Source: Afipia sp. P52-10
GTDB lineage: Bacteria > Pseudomonadota > Alphaproteobacteria > Rhizobiales > Xanthobacteraceae
NCBI RefSeq assembly: GCF_000516555.1
Contig: NZ_AZSJ01000003.1
Location: 889,001-953,000, forward strand
Direction: 5' to 3'
DNA: 64,000 nt
Shown: piece after piece, positions 45,650-54,735 of the stretch
How positions within the stretch are numbered: position 1 is the first letter of the stretch
Layout of the letters: the number at the start of each line of letters is the position of its first letter
Translations under genes and position numbers: made by a program
The notes under the pieces: generated by a model
Told to the model about the DNA's origin: nothing
The model's database searches: none
What the model saw: only the letters and a program-made list of their open reading frames with translations

Positions 45650-48193
45650 TTAGCCCATCGCTTCGCGGACGAGTTCCTCGGCGGCCTCCGCCAGCAGCGC
45701 ATCCGATGCCTCGCCATAGACTGCTTCGCGGCCGATTTCCAGCATCACCGGCACCGCCAGCGGCGAAACCCGATCCAATGACTTGTACGTGATATGGCCG
45801 TGGATGCGCTCCAGCATGTCGCTGAGGCGGCGGATGTCGAGCAGGCCGGTGGCCGCATCGGCCCGCGCCGCGCGCAACAGGATGTGATCGCTCTGGTGCT
45901 TGCGCAGCACGTCGTAGACGAGATCGGTCGAGAACAGCATCTGCCGCCGCGACTTCTCCTCGCCGACGAAGCGGCGCGGGATCAGCCCGGAGATGATCGC
46001 GCAGTTGCGGAAGGTGCGCTTCATCAAGGCCGATTCGGCAAGCCACGCTTCGAGGTCGTCGCCCAGCATGTCCGGCGAGAACAATTCGCGCAGGTCGAGC
46101 CGGCCCTGCCGAATCATCGCCGACAGGTCGCCAACGCCCCACACGGCCAGCGCATATTCATTGGCGACGAAACCGAGCGGCCGCGCGCGGGCGCGCTCCA
46201 GCCGCCGCGTCACCAGCATGCCGAGCGTCTGGTGTGCGAGCCGCCCCTCGAACGGGTAGCAGACGAGATAGCTCTTGTCGCCGCGCGGGAACGTCTCGAC
46301 CACGAGTTCACGCGGGCCCGGCACGCGCGACAGCCGCACCTGCATCGCCAGCCACTCGCGCACCTGCTCCGGCAGTCCGCGCCAGGCGCTCTTGTCGGCG
46401 AGCAACTGGCGCACGCGCTCAGCGAGATAGGTCGAGAGCGGAAACTTGCCGCCCATATAGGACGGCACCTTGGCATCCTTGTCGTGGGCGCGGGAGACGT
46501 AGACCTCGTCCTCCATCAGCGCCTCGTAGCGCACCACTTCGCCGCCGAACACGAAGGTATCACCGGCGACGAGGCCTTCGATGAAGTATTCCTCGATCTG
46601 ACCGAGCAGCCGCCCGCCGCGGGCGATCGCGCCAGTCGTGCCCGGCCCCCTGCCGCTACGCGAGCGCACCAGCCGCACCTTCAGCATCTGCTCCTCGACG
46701 ATGGTGCCGACGTTGAGGCGATACATCTGCCGCACGCGCGGATTGGTGACGCGCCACTTGCCATCCGCGCCCTGGCGGATGCGCGCGAACCGCTCGTAGG
46801 ACTTCAGCGCATAGCCGCCGGTGGCAACGAACTCCACCGTGTCGTCGAAATCCTTGCGCGCCAGCTCGGCATAGGGCGCCGCACTCCGCACCTCGTCATA
46901 CAGCCCGTCCGCCAGGAACGGCTCGCCGCAGGCGCAGCCGAGCACATGCTGCGCCAGCACGTCGAGCGCGCCGCTGCGCAGCGGCGGCGTATCCTGCGCA
47001 TTCTCCGCCACCGCATCGATGGCGACGCGGCACTCCAGCACCTCGAAGCGGTTGGCCGGCACCATGATCGCCCGCGACGGCTCGTCGAGGCGATGGTTAG
47101 CGCGGCCGATCCGCTGCATCAATCGCGACGCGCCCTTCGGCGCGCCGACATTGATGACGAGATCGATGTCGCCCCAGTCGATGCCGAGATCGAGCGAGGA
47201 GGTGCAGACCACACCGCGCAGCTTTCCCGCCGCCATCGCATCCTCGACCTTGCGGCGCTGGGCGACATCGAGCGAGCCGTGATGCAGGGCGATGGCGAGG
47301 CCATCGTCATTCATCGCCCACAGCTCCTGGAACAACATCTCCGCCTGGCTGCGGGTGTTGACGAACATCAACGAGGTCTTATGCCGCTTGATCAGGTCGT
47401 AGATCTCGGTCATCGCGTGGCGGGCGGAATGCCCGGCCCAGGGAATGACCTCCCTGGTCTCCAGCATCTCGACGATCGGCGCGGCTCCGCCGCGGGCGAT
47501 CACCAGATCGGCGGTGGTCGGCGCGTCGGGGCGCTGCGGCACCAGGAAGCGACAGAGTTGCTCCGGGTCGGCGACCGTTGCCGACAGCCCGATTGCGGTG
47601 ATCTCCGGGGCCAAGCGGAACAGCCGCGCGAGCCCAAGCGACAGCAGGTCGCCGCGCTTGGAGGTGACCAGCGCGTGCAGTTCGTCGAGCACGATGCGTT
47701 TCAGCGACGAGAACAGGAACGGCGCATCGGCCGACGACAACAGCAGCGCCAGTTGCTCCGGCGTGGTCAGCAGGATGTCAGGGGGATAACGCCGCTGCCG
47801 CTGCCGGCGCGAGACCGGCGTGTCGCCGGTGCGCGTCTCCACCTTGATCGGCAGCGCCATCTCGGCGATCGGCCGCTCCAGGTTGCGGGCGATATCGACC
47901 GCCAGCGCCTTCAGCGGCGAGATGTACAGCGTGTGCAAGCCGCCCGTGCGCTTCACATCGCGACCGGTCGATTCGGCGCGGCGCGCGCGCTCGCGCTGTC
48001 CGCTCAACTCCACCAGTGTCGGCAGGAAGCCCGCCAGCGTCTTGCCGGCGCCGGTCGGCGCGATCAGCAGCGCCGAGCGATTGTCCCGCGCCTTCTCCAG
48101 CAGCGCCAGCTGATGCTCGCGCGGCTCCCAGCCCCGCGCCTCGAACCAGCGCAGAAATGTCTCAGGCAACAGATGGCGGGGCGGCGTCAGCAC
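45650..48193 (-). CDS. Ligase-associated DEXH-box DNA helicase (Lhr-like)
   Basis: 847 residues from a GTG at 48193 with GGAGG before it. Superfamily 2 motifs: Walker A in LIAPTGAGKTLAGFLPTL, the DEXH box as LDELHAL, GLSATVADPEQLC, and the C-terminal helicase domain with VCTSSLDLGIDWGDIDLVI and RIGRANHR. The Lhr-type core is followed by a long C-terminal region (about 560-847). It is shorter than full Lhr (about 1500 residues), as expected for the TIGR04121 group. Expected to unwind or remodel DNA in repair, alongside ligase, exonuclease and PdeM. Confidence 0.94.
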   Translation of the reverse strand: MLTPPRHLLPETFLRWFEARGWEPREHQLALLEKARDNRSALLIAPTGAGKTLAGFLPTLVELSGQRERARRAESTGRDVKRTGGLHTLYISPLKALAVDIARNLERPIAEMALPIKVETRTGDTPVSRRQRQRRYPPDILLTTPEQLALLLSSADAPFLFSSLKRIVLDELHALVTSKRGDLLSLGLARLFRLAPEITAIGLSATVADPEQLCRFLVPQRPDAPTTADLVIARGGAAPIVEMLETREVIPWAGHSARHAMTEIYDLIKRHKTSLMFVNTRSQAEMLFQELWAMNDDGLAIALHHGSLDVAQRRKVEDAMAAGKLRGVVCTSSLDLGIDWGDIDLVINVGAPKGASRLMQRIGRANHRLDEPSRAIMVPANRFEVLECRVAIDAVAENAQDTPPLRSGALDVLAQHVLGCACGEPFLADGLYDEVRSAAPYAELARKDFDDTVEFVATGGYALKSYERFARIRQGADGKWRVTNPRVRQMYRLNVGTIVEEQMLKVRLVRSRSGRGPGTTGAIARGGRLLGQIEEYFIEGLVAGDTFVFGGEVVRYEALMEDEVYVSRAHDKDAKVPSYMGGKFPLSTYLAERVRQLLADKSAWRGLPEQVREWLAMQVRLSRVPGPRELVVETFPRGDKSYLVCYPFEGRLAHQTLGMLVTRRLERARARPLGFVANEYALAVWGVGDLSAMIRQGRLDLRELFSPDMLGDDLEAWLAESALMKRTFRNCAIISGLIPRRFVGEEKSRRQMLFSTDLVYDVLRKHQSDHILLRAARADAATGLLDIRRLSDMLERIHGHITYKSLDRVSPLAVPVMLEIGREAVYGEASDALLAEAAEELVREAMG

Positions 48194-48296
48194 GGCCGGA
48201 ACGACCTCCAGGCGAGTCGGGCCGCGACGTTAGCCTATTTTGCCGGACAGATGACCTCGGTCGAGCTTGGTTCCAGCGATGTCCGAGGAGATTGGG

Positions 48297-49220
48297 TTAT
48301 GGGCGTTCCGCGACCGCAACGAGACCGGGCACCGGAACGCCACCCTCATCGCGGGTGGACATCTCCGTCAGATGCAAGAGGCGCAGTCCCGCGCCTTGCA
48401 CCGTCTCGCGCACATAAGCCGCGCCGTGGGCATAGCGCAGGCCCTCGCCGAGGATCACGCCGGCGCCCTCATGGGTCTCCAGCGTGCAGGCAAACAGGCC
48501 GCCGTGGTCCAGCACCCGCGCGACCTCATGCAACAACGGCGTGAGGTCGGCGAGGTAGACCACGGCATCGGCCGCGAAGATGAGATCGGCGCCGAGCGCC
48601 GCCTCGTGCTTTAAGGCTGTCACCATGTCGGCAACATCGAGCCGGTCATAAAGCCCGGTTTCCCGCGCCTGGGCGATCATGCCTGGCGACAGGTCATAGC
48701 CGACCATCTCAGCCGCGTTGCGGGCGAACGCCCGCGCCGCGAGACCGGTGCCGCAGCCGAGATCGATGGCGCGGCGAAACGCCGCCGCGCGGCCGGTCGC
48801 CTTCAACACCGCCTGCACGGCGTCGCGCAGCACCCGTGGTCCGCGATAGTTCAGCGTTTCCAGCAGCGCCCGGTTGAAATTCGGCGCATACTGATCGAAC
48901 AGCGTCCGTACATAGGCCTCGGGCATGGTGCCCATGGCCTCGGCGCCGAGCCGCATCAGATGCAGCCCCGCGCCGTGGCGATCGTCGCGGTCGTGATCGC
49001 GCGCCTGCCGGAAGGCGGCCACCGCCTCCTCGCGCTTGCCGCGCTCGTCGTTGATCTCGCCGAGCGCGAACCAGGCGGATGCGAATTGCGGCACCAGCTC
49101 CACCGCCTGCGCCATCACCTCCGCCGCCGCGTCGAGATCGCCACGCACCCAATATTGGCGCGCGATGTCGTAACGGCGGTCGGCCGTCAGGTTACCGGAT
49201 GTGACGAACAGCGGCTGCAT
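48297..49220 (-). CDS. TPR-containing SAM-dependent methyltransferase
   Basis: 307 residues. Two TPR-like helical repeats at the N-terminus (about 14-80, ARQYWVRGDLDAAAEVMAQA, WFALGEINDERGKREEAVAAF), then a linker and a class I methyltransferase domain with motif I DLGCGTGLAARAFA and MVGYDLSPGMIAQARE. The SEYVRTLFDQYAPNF-like segment (YVRTLFDQYAPNFNRAL) is typical of a family of predicted methyltransferases. It lies upstream of and in line with the helicase-pdeM operon and back to back with the exonuclease-ligase pair. Substrate unknown; a repair role is inference from position only. Confidence 0.88.
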   Translation of the reverse strand: MQPLFVTSGNLTADRRYDIARQYWVRGDLDAAAEVMAQAVELVPQFASAWFALGEINDERGKREEAVAAFRQARDHDRDDRHGAGLHLMRLGAEAMGTMPEAYVRTLFDQYAPNFNRALLETLNYRGPRVLRDAVQAVLKATGRAAAFRRAIDLGCGTGLAARAFARNAAEMVGYDLSPGMIAQARETGLYDRLDVADMVTALKHEAALGADLIFAADAVVYLADLTPLLHEVARVLDHGGLFACTLETHEGAGVILGEGLRYAHGAAYVRETVQGAGLRLLHLTEMSTRDEGGVPVPGLVAVAERP

Positions 49221-49242
49221 AAAAATCCGATCAACGACTCAG

Positions 49243-49338
49243 CCTCATCCCGAGGAGGCCGCAACGCGGGCCGCCTCGAAGGACGTTCTGTCAGCCTCAT
49301 GGTTCGAGACGCACATCCCGCGCTCCTCACCATGAGGG
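49243..49338. repeat. Two family-3 palindromes between the divergent halves of the ligase cluster
   Basis: CCTCATCCCGAGGAGGCC ... GGCCGCCTCGAAGGA (49243-49283) and CCTCATGGTTCGAGACGC ... CTCCTCACCATGAGG (49295-49337). They fill most of the intergenic space between the methyltransferase and exonuclease genes. Confidence 0.8.
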
Positions 49339-49374
49339 CTAGGTCGGCGTCAAGGGCAGCCTTATATAGCGATC

Positions 49375-50430
49375 ATGCGCCCGCAGGATATCCTCAATCC
49401 GACGCCGCAAGGCCTGTATTGCAAGCCGGGGGACTTCCACATCGACCCGGTGCGACCGGTGACCCGGGCGCTGATCACCCATGGCCATTCCGACCACGCC
49501 CGCGCCGGCCATGGCGCCGTGCTGGCGACGCAGGAAACGCTCGACATGATGCGCCTGCGCTATGGCGAGGCTTTTGCCGGGTCGACGCAAGCGATCGGCT
49601 ATGGCGAGAGCGTCACGCTCGGCACGGTACGGGCGACGTTTCATCCGGCCGGCCATGTGCTCGGCTCTGCCCAGATCGCAGTGAGCTGCGACGGCGTGCG
49701 GATCGTCGCTTCCGGCGACTATAAGGACGTGGCCGATCCGACCTGCGCGCCATTCGAGGTGGTCCCCTGCGACGTGTTCATCACCGAAGCCACCTTCGGC
49801 CTGCCGGTGTTCCGCCACGGCAACCCGCAGGACGAGATCGCCAAGCTCTTGAATTCCGTCGCCGTGTTTCCCGAGCGCGCGCACCTGCTCGGCGCCTATT
49901 CGCTCGGTAAGGCGCAGCGGGTGATCGCCATGCTGCGGCAGGCGGGCCACGACGCGCCGATCTATCTGCATGGGGCGATGGAGACCATCACCCGCTATTA
50001 CGAAAGCCGCGGTATCGCGCTCGGCGACCTGCGCCTTGCCAAGGAGGCGAAGAAGGCCGAGCTCGCCGGCACCATCACCCTGGCGCCGCCCTCCGCCATC
50101 CAGGACCTGTGGACGCGGCGCTTTCCCGATCCACTGGCAGCTTTCGCCTCCGGCTGGATGCGCGTACGGGCCCGCGCCCGGCAGGGCGGCATCGAGCTGC
50201 CGCTGGTGATCTCCGACCATGCCGACTGGGACGGCCTGTGCGCCACCATCAAGGCGACTGGCGCTGGCGAAATCTGGGTGACGCACGGACAGGAAGACGC
50301 GCTGGTGCACTGGTGCAAGACGCAAGGGCTCGCCGCGCGACCGTTGGCGCTGGTCGGCTATGGCGACGAGGACGAAGAGGCGCTGCCCGCAATCGTTGAC
50401 GGCAAGACCGGCGAGAGCGGCACGTCATGA
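49375..50430 (+). CDS. Ligase-associated DNA damage response exonuclease (metallo-beta-lactamase fold)
   Basis: 351 residues. MBL/beta-CASP-like metal site: ALITHGHSDHARAGH (HxHxDH), TFHPAGHVLGSAQI, ASGDYKD and a C-terminal SDHADWDGL. The family (TIGR04122) is related to SNM1/Artemis and CPSF73 nucleases. The stop overlaps the ligase start by 4 bases, which ties it functionally to end-joining or gap repair. No ribosome site precedes the ATG, while TATATA lies 7 bases upstream of it, so a leaderless transcript is possible. Confidence 0.94.
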   Translation: MRPQDILNPTPQGLYCKPGDFHIDPVRPVTRALITHGHSDHARAGHGAVLATQETLDMMRLRYGEAFAGSTQAIGYGESVTLGTVRATFHPAGHVLGSAQIAVSCDGVRIVASGDYKDVADPTCAPFEVVPCDVFITEATFGLPVFRHGNPQDEIAKLLNSVAVFPERAHLLGAYSLGKAQRVIAMLRQAGHDAPIYLHGAMETITRYYESRGIALGDLRLAKEAKKAELAGTITLAPPSAIQDLWTRRFPDPLAAFASGWMRVRARARQGGIELPLVISDHADWDGLCATIKATGAGEIWVTHGQEDALVHWCKTQGLAARPLALVGYGDEDEEALPAIVDGKTGESGTS

Positions 50431-52064
50431 ACCGTTTCGCCGCCCTGCTCGATCGCCTGTCCTATGAGCCCGGCCGCAACAACAAGCTGCGGCTGATCAC
50501 GGCCTATTTCCGCGCGACGCCCGATCCCGATCGCGGCTACGCGCTGGCGGCGATGACCGGCGCGCTGTCGTTCAAGCATGCGAAGGCTGGCCTGGTGCGC
50601 GATCTGATCGCGTCCCGCGCCGACCCAACGCTGTTCGCGCTGTCCTATGACTATGTCGGCGACCTGTCGGAGACGGTCGCGCTGATGTGGCCGCGGCCAG
50701 GTCGCCCGAGCAACGCACCGCCGCCACCAACGCTTGGCGAGGTGGTGACGACGCTGGACAGCCTGCCGAAGAAGGAGCTGCCGGCGCAGATCGCCCAATG
50801 GCTCGACGAGCTGGACGAGACCGGCCGCTGGGCGCTGCTGAAACTCGTCACCGGCGCACTGCGCATCGGCATCTCGGCGCGGCTCGCCAAGACGGCCGCA
50901 GCCGCCCTCGGCGACAAGGACGTGCACGAGGTCGAGCTGATCTGGCCGGGCCTCGCGCCGCCCTATACGGAGCTGTTCGCCTGGCTCGAAGGCCGCGCCG
51001 ACAAGCCGGTGAACCGCGATCCGGCGCCATTCCGCCCGGTGATGCTGGCGCACGCGATCGAGCAGACAGACTTCGCCAGCCTCGATCCGGCCGATTTCAC
51101 CGCCGAATGGAAATGGGATGGCATCCGCGTGCAGGCAGTGAGCGGCCGGGCGGAGGACCGCAGCGTCGTCACCCGGCTCTATTCGCGCACCGGCGAAGAC
51201 ATCACCGCGAGCTTTCCCGATCTGCTGAGTTCGCTGCACCGGCCCGGCGCGATCGATGGCGAATTGCTTGTGATGCGCGACAACCGCGTGCAGAGCTTCA
51301 ACGTGCTGCAGCAGCGGCTGAACCGCAAATCGGTGACGCCGAAGCTGACGAAAGAATTTCCCGTCCACCTGCGCGCCTACGACCTGCTCAGCGACGGCGA
51401 GAACGACCTGCGCGAACTGCCGTTCGAGGAACGGCGCCAGCGGCTGGAGGCGTTCGTGGCCGAACTCAACGCGCCGCGTGTCGATCTCTCGTTGCAGATC
51501 CCGTTCGCTTCATGGGACCAGCTCGCCGCCGCCCGCGCCAACCCGGCCGCGGCGAATGCGGGCGCCGATGCCGAAGCCGTCGAAGGCGTCATGCTGAAGC
51601 GCCGCGACTCGGCCTACGTGCCCGGCCGGCCAAAGGGACAATGGTGGAAGTGGAAGCGCGACCCGCATGTGATCGACGCGGTGCTGATGTATGCACAGCG
51701 CGGCCACGGCAAGCGCTCGTCTTACTACTCCGATTACACGTTCGGGGTCTGGACGGCGACGGCGGAGGGCGACCAACTGGTGCCGGTGGGCAAAGCCTAT
51801 TTCGGCTTCACCGACGAGGAGCTGATCCAGATCGACAAGTTCGTGCGCCGCTACACCATCGAGCGTTTCGGCCCGGTGCGGGAGGTGGTGCATGAGCCGG
51901 ATCAGGGACTGGTGCTGGAGGTGGCGTTCGAGGGCTTGCAACGCTCGACTAGGCACAAATCCGGCGTGGCGATGCGCTTTCCCCGCATCAACCGGCTGCG
52001 CTGGGACAAGCCGCCGCGCGAAGCCGACCGGCTGGAGACGTTGGAACGCATGCTGGCGGCATGA
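50427..52064 (+). CDS. ATP-dependent DNA ligase (LigC/'cisplatin damage response' family)
   Basis: 545 residues. The AMP-accepting Lys229 lies in motif I (EWKWDGIRVQ). Motif III-like RPGAIDGELLV, motif IV-like VEGVMLKRRDSAY and motif V-like GQWWKWKRDP are present. An N-terminal helical domain of about 200 residues precedes the nucleotidyltransferase and OB-fold parts. It is the TIGR04120-type ligase rather than LigD, as it has no polymerase or phosphoesterase domain. Coupled to the exonuclease by ATGA. Used in DNA repair, by genomic association. Confidence 0.95.
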   Translation: MNRFAALLDRLSYEPGRNNKLRLITAYFRATPDPDRGYALAAMTGALSFKHAKAGLVRDLIASRADPTLFALSYDYVGDLSETVALMWPRPGRPSNAPPPPTLGEVVTTLDSLPKKELPAQIAQWLDELDETGRWALLKLVTGALRIGISARLAKTAAAALGDKDVHEVELIWPGLAPPYTELFAWLEGRADKPVNRDPAPFRPVMLAHAIEQTDFASLDPADFTAEWKWDGIRVQAVSGRAEDRSVVTRLYSRTGEDITASFPDLLSSLHRPGAIDGELLVMRDNRVQSFNVLQQRLNRKSVTPKLTKEFPVHLRAYDLLSDGENDLRELPFEERRQRLEAFVAELNAPRVDLSLQIPFASWDQLAAARANPAAANAGADAEAVEGVMLKRRDSAYVPGRPKGQWWKWKRDPHVIDAVLMYAQRGHGKRSSYYSDYTFGVWTATAEGDQLVPVGKAYFGFTDEELIQIDKFVRRYTIERFGPVREVVHEPDQGLVLEVAFEGLQRSTRHKSGVAMRFPRINRLRWDKPPREADRLETLERMLAA

Positions 52065-52234
52065 ATAATGTACCGCCATCGAGAGATCGTGGCGCGCGCT
52101 CCGCCGAACGACATCTGCCGCGCATGCCGCACACAAATCTCGCCCCTGCAGATGCTGCAAATCACCGTTGACAGAAACGCGCGCTTTTCCCGGCGACTGT
52201 GCTACACTGCAAGCACAGTGTTCGGGAGATGACG

Positions 52235-52537
52235 ATGCCAGACGAAGTCAGGGAATTGCCGGCGGCTCGGAATGACGGCCTGGCGCGGTTTATCGGCGGA
52301 ACGCCGCTCGCGGTGGCCGTGCGCCTCGTGCTGCTGTCGATTCTGGTGGGCGTCGTGCTGTCCGCGATCGGCTTCGATCCCTGGAACATCATTGAGAGCG
52401 TGCGCCGCCTGTTCATCAGCATCTGGAACCTGGGCTTCGATGCGATCAACTGGGTGTGGCGCTACTTCCTGCTCGGCGCGGTGATCGTCGTGCCGATCTG
52501 GCTGATCTCGCGGGTCGTCAACGCGCCGAAACGCTGA
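52235..52537 (+). CDS. DUF6460 family small membrane protein
   Basis: 100 residues from the ATG at 52235, with GGGAG six bases upstream; an in-frame ATG two codons earlier abuts that site. Two membrane segments (about 28-46, VRLVLLSILVGVVLSAIGFDP, and 72-92, WRYFLLGAVIVVPIWLISRV) flank an amphipathic stretch (ESVRRLFISIWNLGFDAINWV). Family of unknown function common in alphaproteobacteria. Followed after 7 bases by the MBL hydrolase gene, so part of the same operon. Confidence 0.85.
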   Translation: MPDEVRELPAARNDGLARFIGGTPLAVAVRLVLLSILVGVVLSAIGFDPWNIIESVRRLFISIWNLGFDAINWVWRYFLLGAVIVVPIWLISRVVNAPKR

Positions 52538-52544
52538 TCGCGCC

Positions 52545-53279
52545 ATGCACCTGCGTTTCGTCGGCTGCGGCGACGCGCTCGGCTCGGGCGGCCGGTTCAA
52601 CACCTGCTTCCATGTCAGCGGCGCGCGCGTCAATTTCCTGATCGACTGCGGCGCCTCCTCGCTGCTGGCGCTGAAGCGGCTCGGCATCGCCTGCGACGCG
52701 ATCGACACCATCCTGATCACTCACTTTCACGGCGACCACTTTGCGGGCCTGCCATTCCTCCTGCTCGACGCGCAGTTCACCCGCCGCATCCGGCCCTTGA
52801 CCATCGCCGGCCCTGCAGGGCTCGAACAGCGGCTGCACCAGGCGATGGAGGCGCTGTACGAGCACTCGTCACAGACGCAGCAGAAATTCGTGCTGAACCT
52901 CGTGACGTTGCAGCCGGAGCAGCCACGGCAGCTCGGCGACCTGCGCGTCACGCCATTCCCTGTCGTGCATGGCGCCTCCGGCGGGCCGTTCCTCGCCTAC
53001 CGCATCGAGGCTGAAGGCCGCACCATTGCCTACAGCGCCGACACCGAATGGACCGAAACGCTGGTTCCGGCCGCGCGCGAGGCCGACCTGTTCATCTGCG
53101 AGGCGTATTACTACGACCGCATCGTCAAGAATCACCTCAGCCTGACGACGCTGGAGCAGCATCTGCCGCGCATCCGGCCGAAGCGGCTGATCCTGACCCA
53201 TATGAGCGACGACATGCTCGCCCGCGCCGGGTCGCTCGCCTACGAGACCGCAAGCGACGGGATGACCGTCGAACTGTAA
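52545..53279 (+). CDS. MBL-fold metallohydrolase (RNase Z-like)
   Basis: 244 residues. Metal-site motifs: LITHFHGDHFAGLP (HxHxDH), VVHGASGGPFLAYRI, YSADTEWTE (the bridging Asp) and LTHMSDDM with the final His. The arrangement resembles RNase Z-type and related phosphodiesterases, but it lacks an obvious exosite arm, so it need not act on tRNA. The stop overlaps the MATE gene start (TAATG). Confidence 0.9.
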   Translation: MHLRFVGCGDALGSGGRFNTCFHVSGARVNFLIDCGASSLLALKRLGIACDAIDTILITHFHGDHFAGLPFLLLDAQFTRRIRPLTIAGPAGLEQRLHQAMEALYEHSSQTQQKFVLNLVTLQPEQPRQLGDLRVTPFPVVHGASGGPFLAYRIEAEGRTIAYSADTEWTETLVPAAREADLFICEAYYYDRIVKNHLSLTTLEQHLPRIRPKRLILTHMSDDMLARAGSLAYETASDGMTVEL

Positions 53280-54643
53280 TGACCGCCGCCGCTCCCGACG
53301 CGCCGTCCGCAGGACCGGCGCACCGCCCTGCCACCTCGCGCGACATCTTCGCCATCGCCGGCCCTGCGATGCTCGCCAACCTGACGACGCCGCTGCTCGG
53401 CATCGTCGCTACCGCCGCGATCGGCCGGCTCGGCAACGCGACGCTGCTCGGCGGCGTGGCGATGGCATCGGTGATCTTCGATTGCCTGTTCTGGCTGTTC
53501 GGCTTCCTGCGCATGGGCACGGTGGCGTTTACCGCGCAGGCGCTCGGCGCCGGCGAACGCGGCGAAATCCGCGCCGTGCTCGCGCGCGGCCTCTGCATTG
53601 CCGGCATCATCGGCCTGTTGCTGATCGCGCTGCAGGCGCCGCTGGCGAACACGATCCTCGGCATGATGGGCGGCAGCGAGGGCGTCACCGCCGCGGCACG
53701 GTCCTATTTCGTGATCCGCCTGTGGTCGGCGCCGCTGGTACTGGCGAACTACGTGGTGCTCGGCTGGCTGGTCGGGCAGGCCCGCGCCGGCCTCGCCTTG
53801 TGCACCCAGATCGCGATCAACGTCACCAACATGGCGGTCACCGTGCTGCTGGTGCTGATCCTCGACTATGGCATCGCCGGCGCGGCGATCGCTGCCATCG
53901 CCGGCGAGGCGGTCGGCTTCGCGCTCGGCCTGAGCATCGCCTGGCTGCTGAACGGCCGCAGGCTCGCCGTGCCGCTGCCCGACCTGCTCGACCGCGCCAA
54001 GCTGCTGCACATGATGGCGGTCAACCGCGACATCATGATCCGCACCGCCGCCCTGATCACCGCGTTCCTGTTCTTCGTCGCCCAGGGCGCACGCGCCGGC
54101 GACGTGACGCTCGCGGCGAATTCGGTGCTGAACAACTTCCTGATGATCAGCGCGTTCTTCCTCGACGGCCTCGCCAACGCCGCCGAGCAACTCTGCGGCC
54201 GCGCCTACGGGGCGCGCAACCGCACGGCTTTCTCTTCGGCGACGCGACTGGCGATCGGCTGGGGTTTTGGCTTCGCGATCGCCGTCACCCTCGTCTACGC
54301 ACTCGGCGGACCGCAGCTGATCGACGTGATGACCGCCAGCGACGAGGTCCGCCGCACCGCGCGCGACTACCTCTGGCTGGTGACGCTAGCGCCGCTGCTC
54401 GGTGTTTTCGCCTTCGCCTATGACGGCGTCTTCATCGGCGCGACCTGGGCCCGCGACATGCGCAACCTGATGCTGCTGTCGCTGGTGATCTATCTCGCCG
54501 CCTGGTATCTGCTGCAACCGTTCGGCAACGCCGGGCTGTGGGGCGCGATGCTGGTGCATTACGCCGCGCGCGGCGGGCTGCAGGCGCTGCGCTATCCTGC
54601 GCTGCTGCGCGCCTCGTTCGGCGACCGCGCTAAAGCGCGATGA
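53279..54643 (+). CDS. MATE family efflux transporter
   Basis: 454 residues from the ATG at 53279, which overlaps the previous stop by one base. Twelve membrane segments. MATE signatures include IAGPAMLANLTTPLLGIVATAAIGRLG (helix 1, split by Pro) and QGARAGDVTLAANSVLNNF at the start of the second half. DinF-like. Exports cationic drugs or metabolites with proton or sodium. The last residues (AKAR) and stop are encoded by the start of a long-form family-1 repeat, so the C-terminus has been set by that repeat. Confidence 0.93.
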   Translation: MTAAAPDAPSAGPAHRPATSRDIFAIAGPAMLANLTTPLLGIVATAAIGRLGNATLLGGVAMASVIFDCLFWLFGFLRMGTVAFTAQALGAGERGEIRAVLARGLCIAGIIGLLLIALQAPLANTILGMMGGSEGVTAAARSYFVIRLWSAPLVLANYVVLGWLVGQARAGLALCTQIAINVTNMAVTVLLVLILDYGIAGAAIAAIAGEAVGFALGLSIAWLLNGRRLAVPLPDLLDRAKLLHMMAVNRDIMIRTAALITAFLFFVAQGARAGDVTLAANSVLNNFLMISAFFLDGLANAAEQLCGRAYGARNRTAFSSATRLAIGWGFGFAIAVTLVYALGGPQLIDVMTASDEVRRTARDYLWLVTLAPLLGVFAFAYDGVFIGATWARDMRNLMLLSLVIYLAAWYLLQPFGNAGLWGAMLVHYAARGGLQALRYPALLRASFGDRAKAR

Positions 54644-54727
54644 AATTCGGATGAATCATCCTCGCGCCCGTTGCTTAAGCATGATCTCTTCGGAAAACCG
54701 CTTCACACTTTTCCGGATCATGCTTTA
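54630..54727. repeat. Family-1 repeat, long form
   Basis: CTAAAGCGCGATGAAATTCG at the left and TTTCCGGATCATGCTTTAG at the right, matching the copy at 11233-11337 in the same orientation. It overlaps the MATE gene 3' end and stops 8 bases before the pyrD stop. Confidence 0.85.
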
Positions 54728-54735
54728 GGCTTCGC

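Noticed and set aside
45794-48544. A 916-codon open frame on the plus strand opposite the helicase gene
   Set aside because: It is antisense to a gene with clear helicase motifs. Long open frames opposite real genes are expected at this GC content; its sequence is rich in Arg, His, Gln and Asp with no domain.
49295-49337. GGTTCGA in the family-3 repeats, which looks like a tRNA T-loop
   Set aside because: No acceptor, D or anticodon arms can be folded around it. The motif is part of a repeated palindrome found at 4938-4983 and 31835-31937 as well.
52168-52208. TTGACA and TACACT upstream of the DUF6460 gene as a promoter
   Set aside because: The two boxes are 29 bp apart. Each alone lacks a partner at 16-18 bp.
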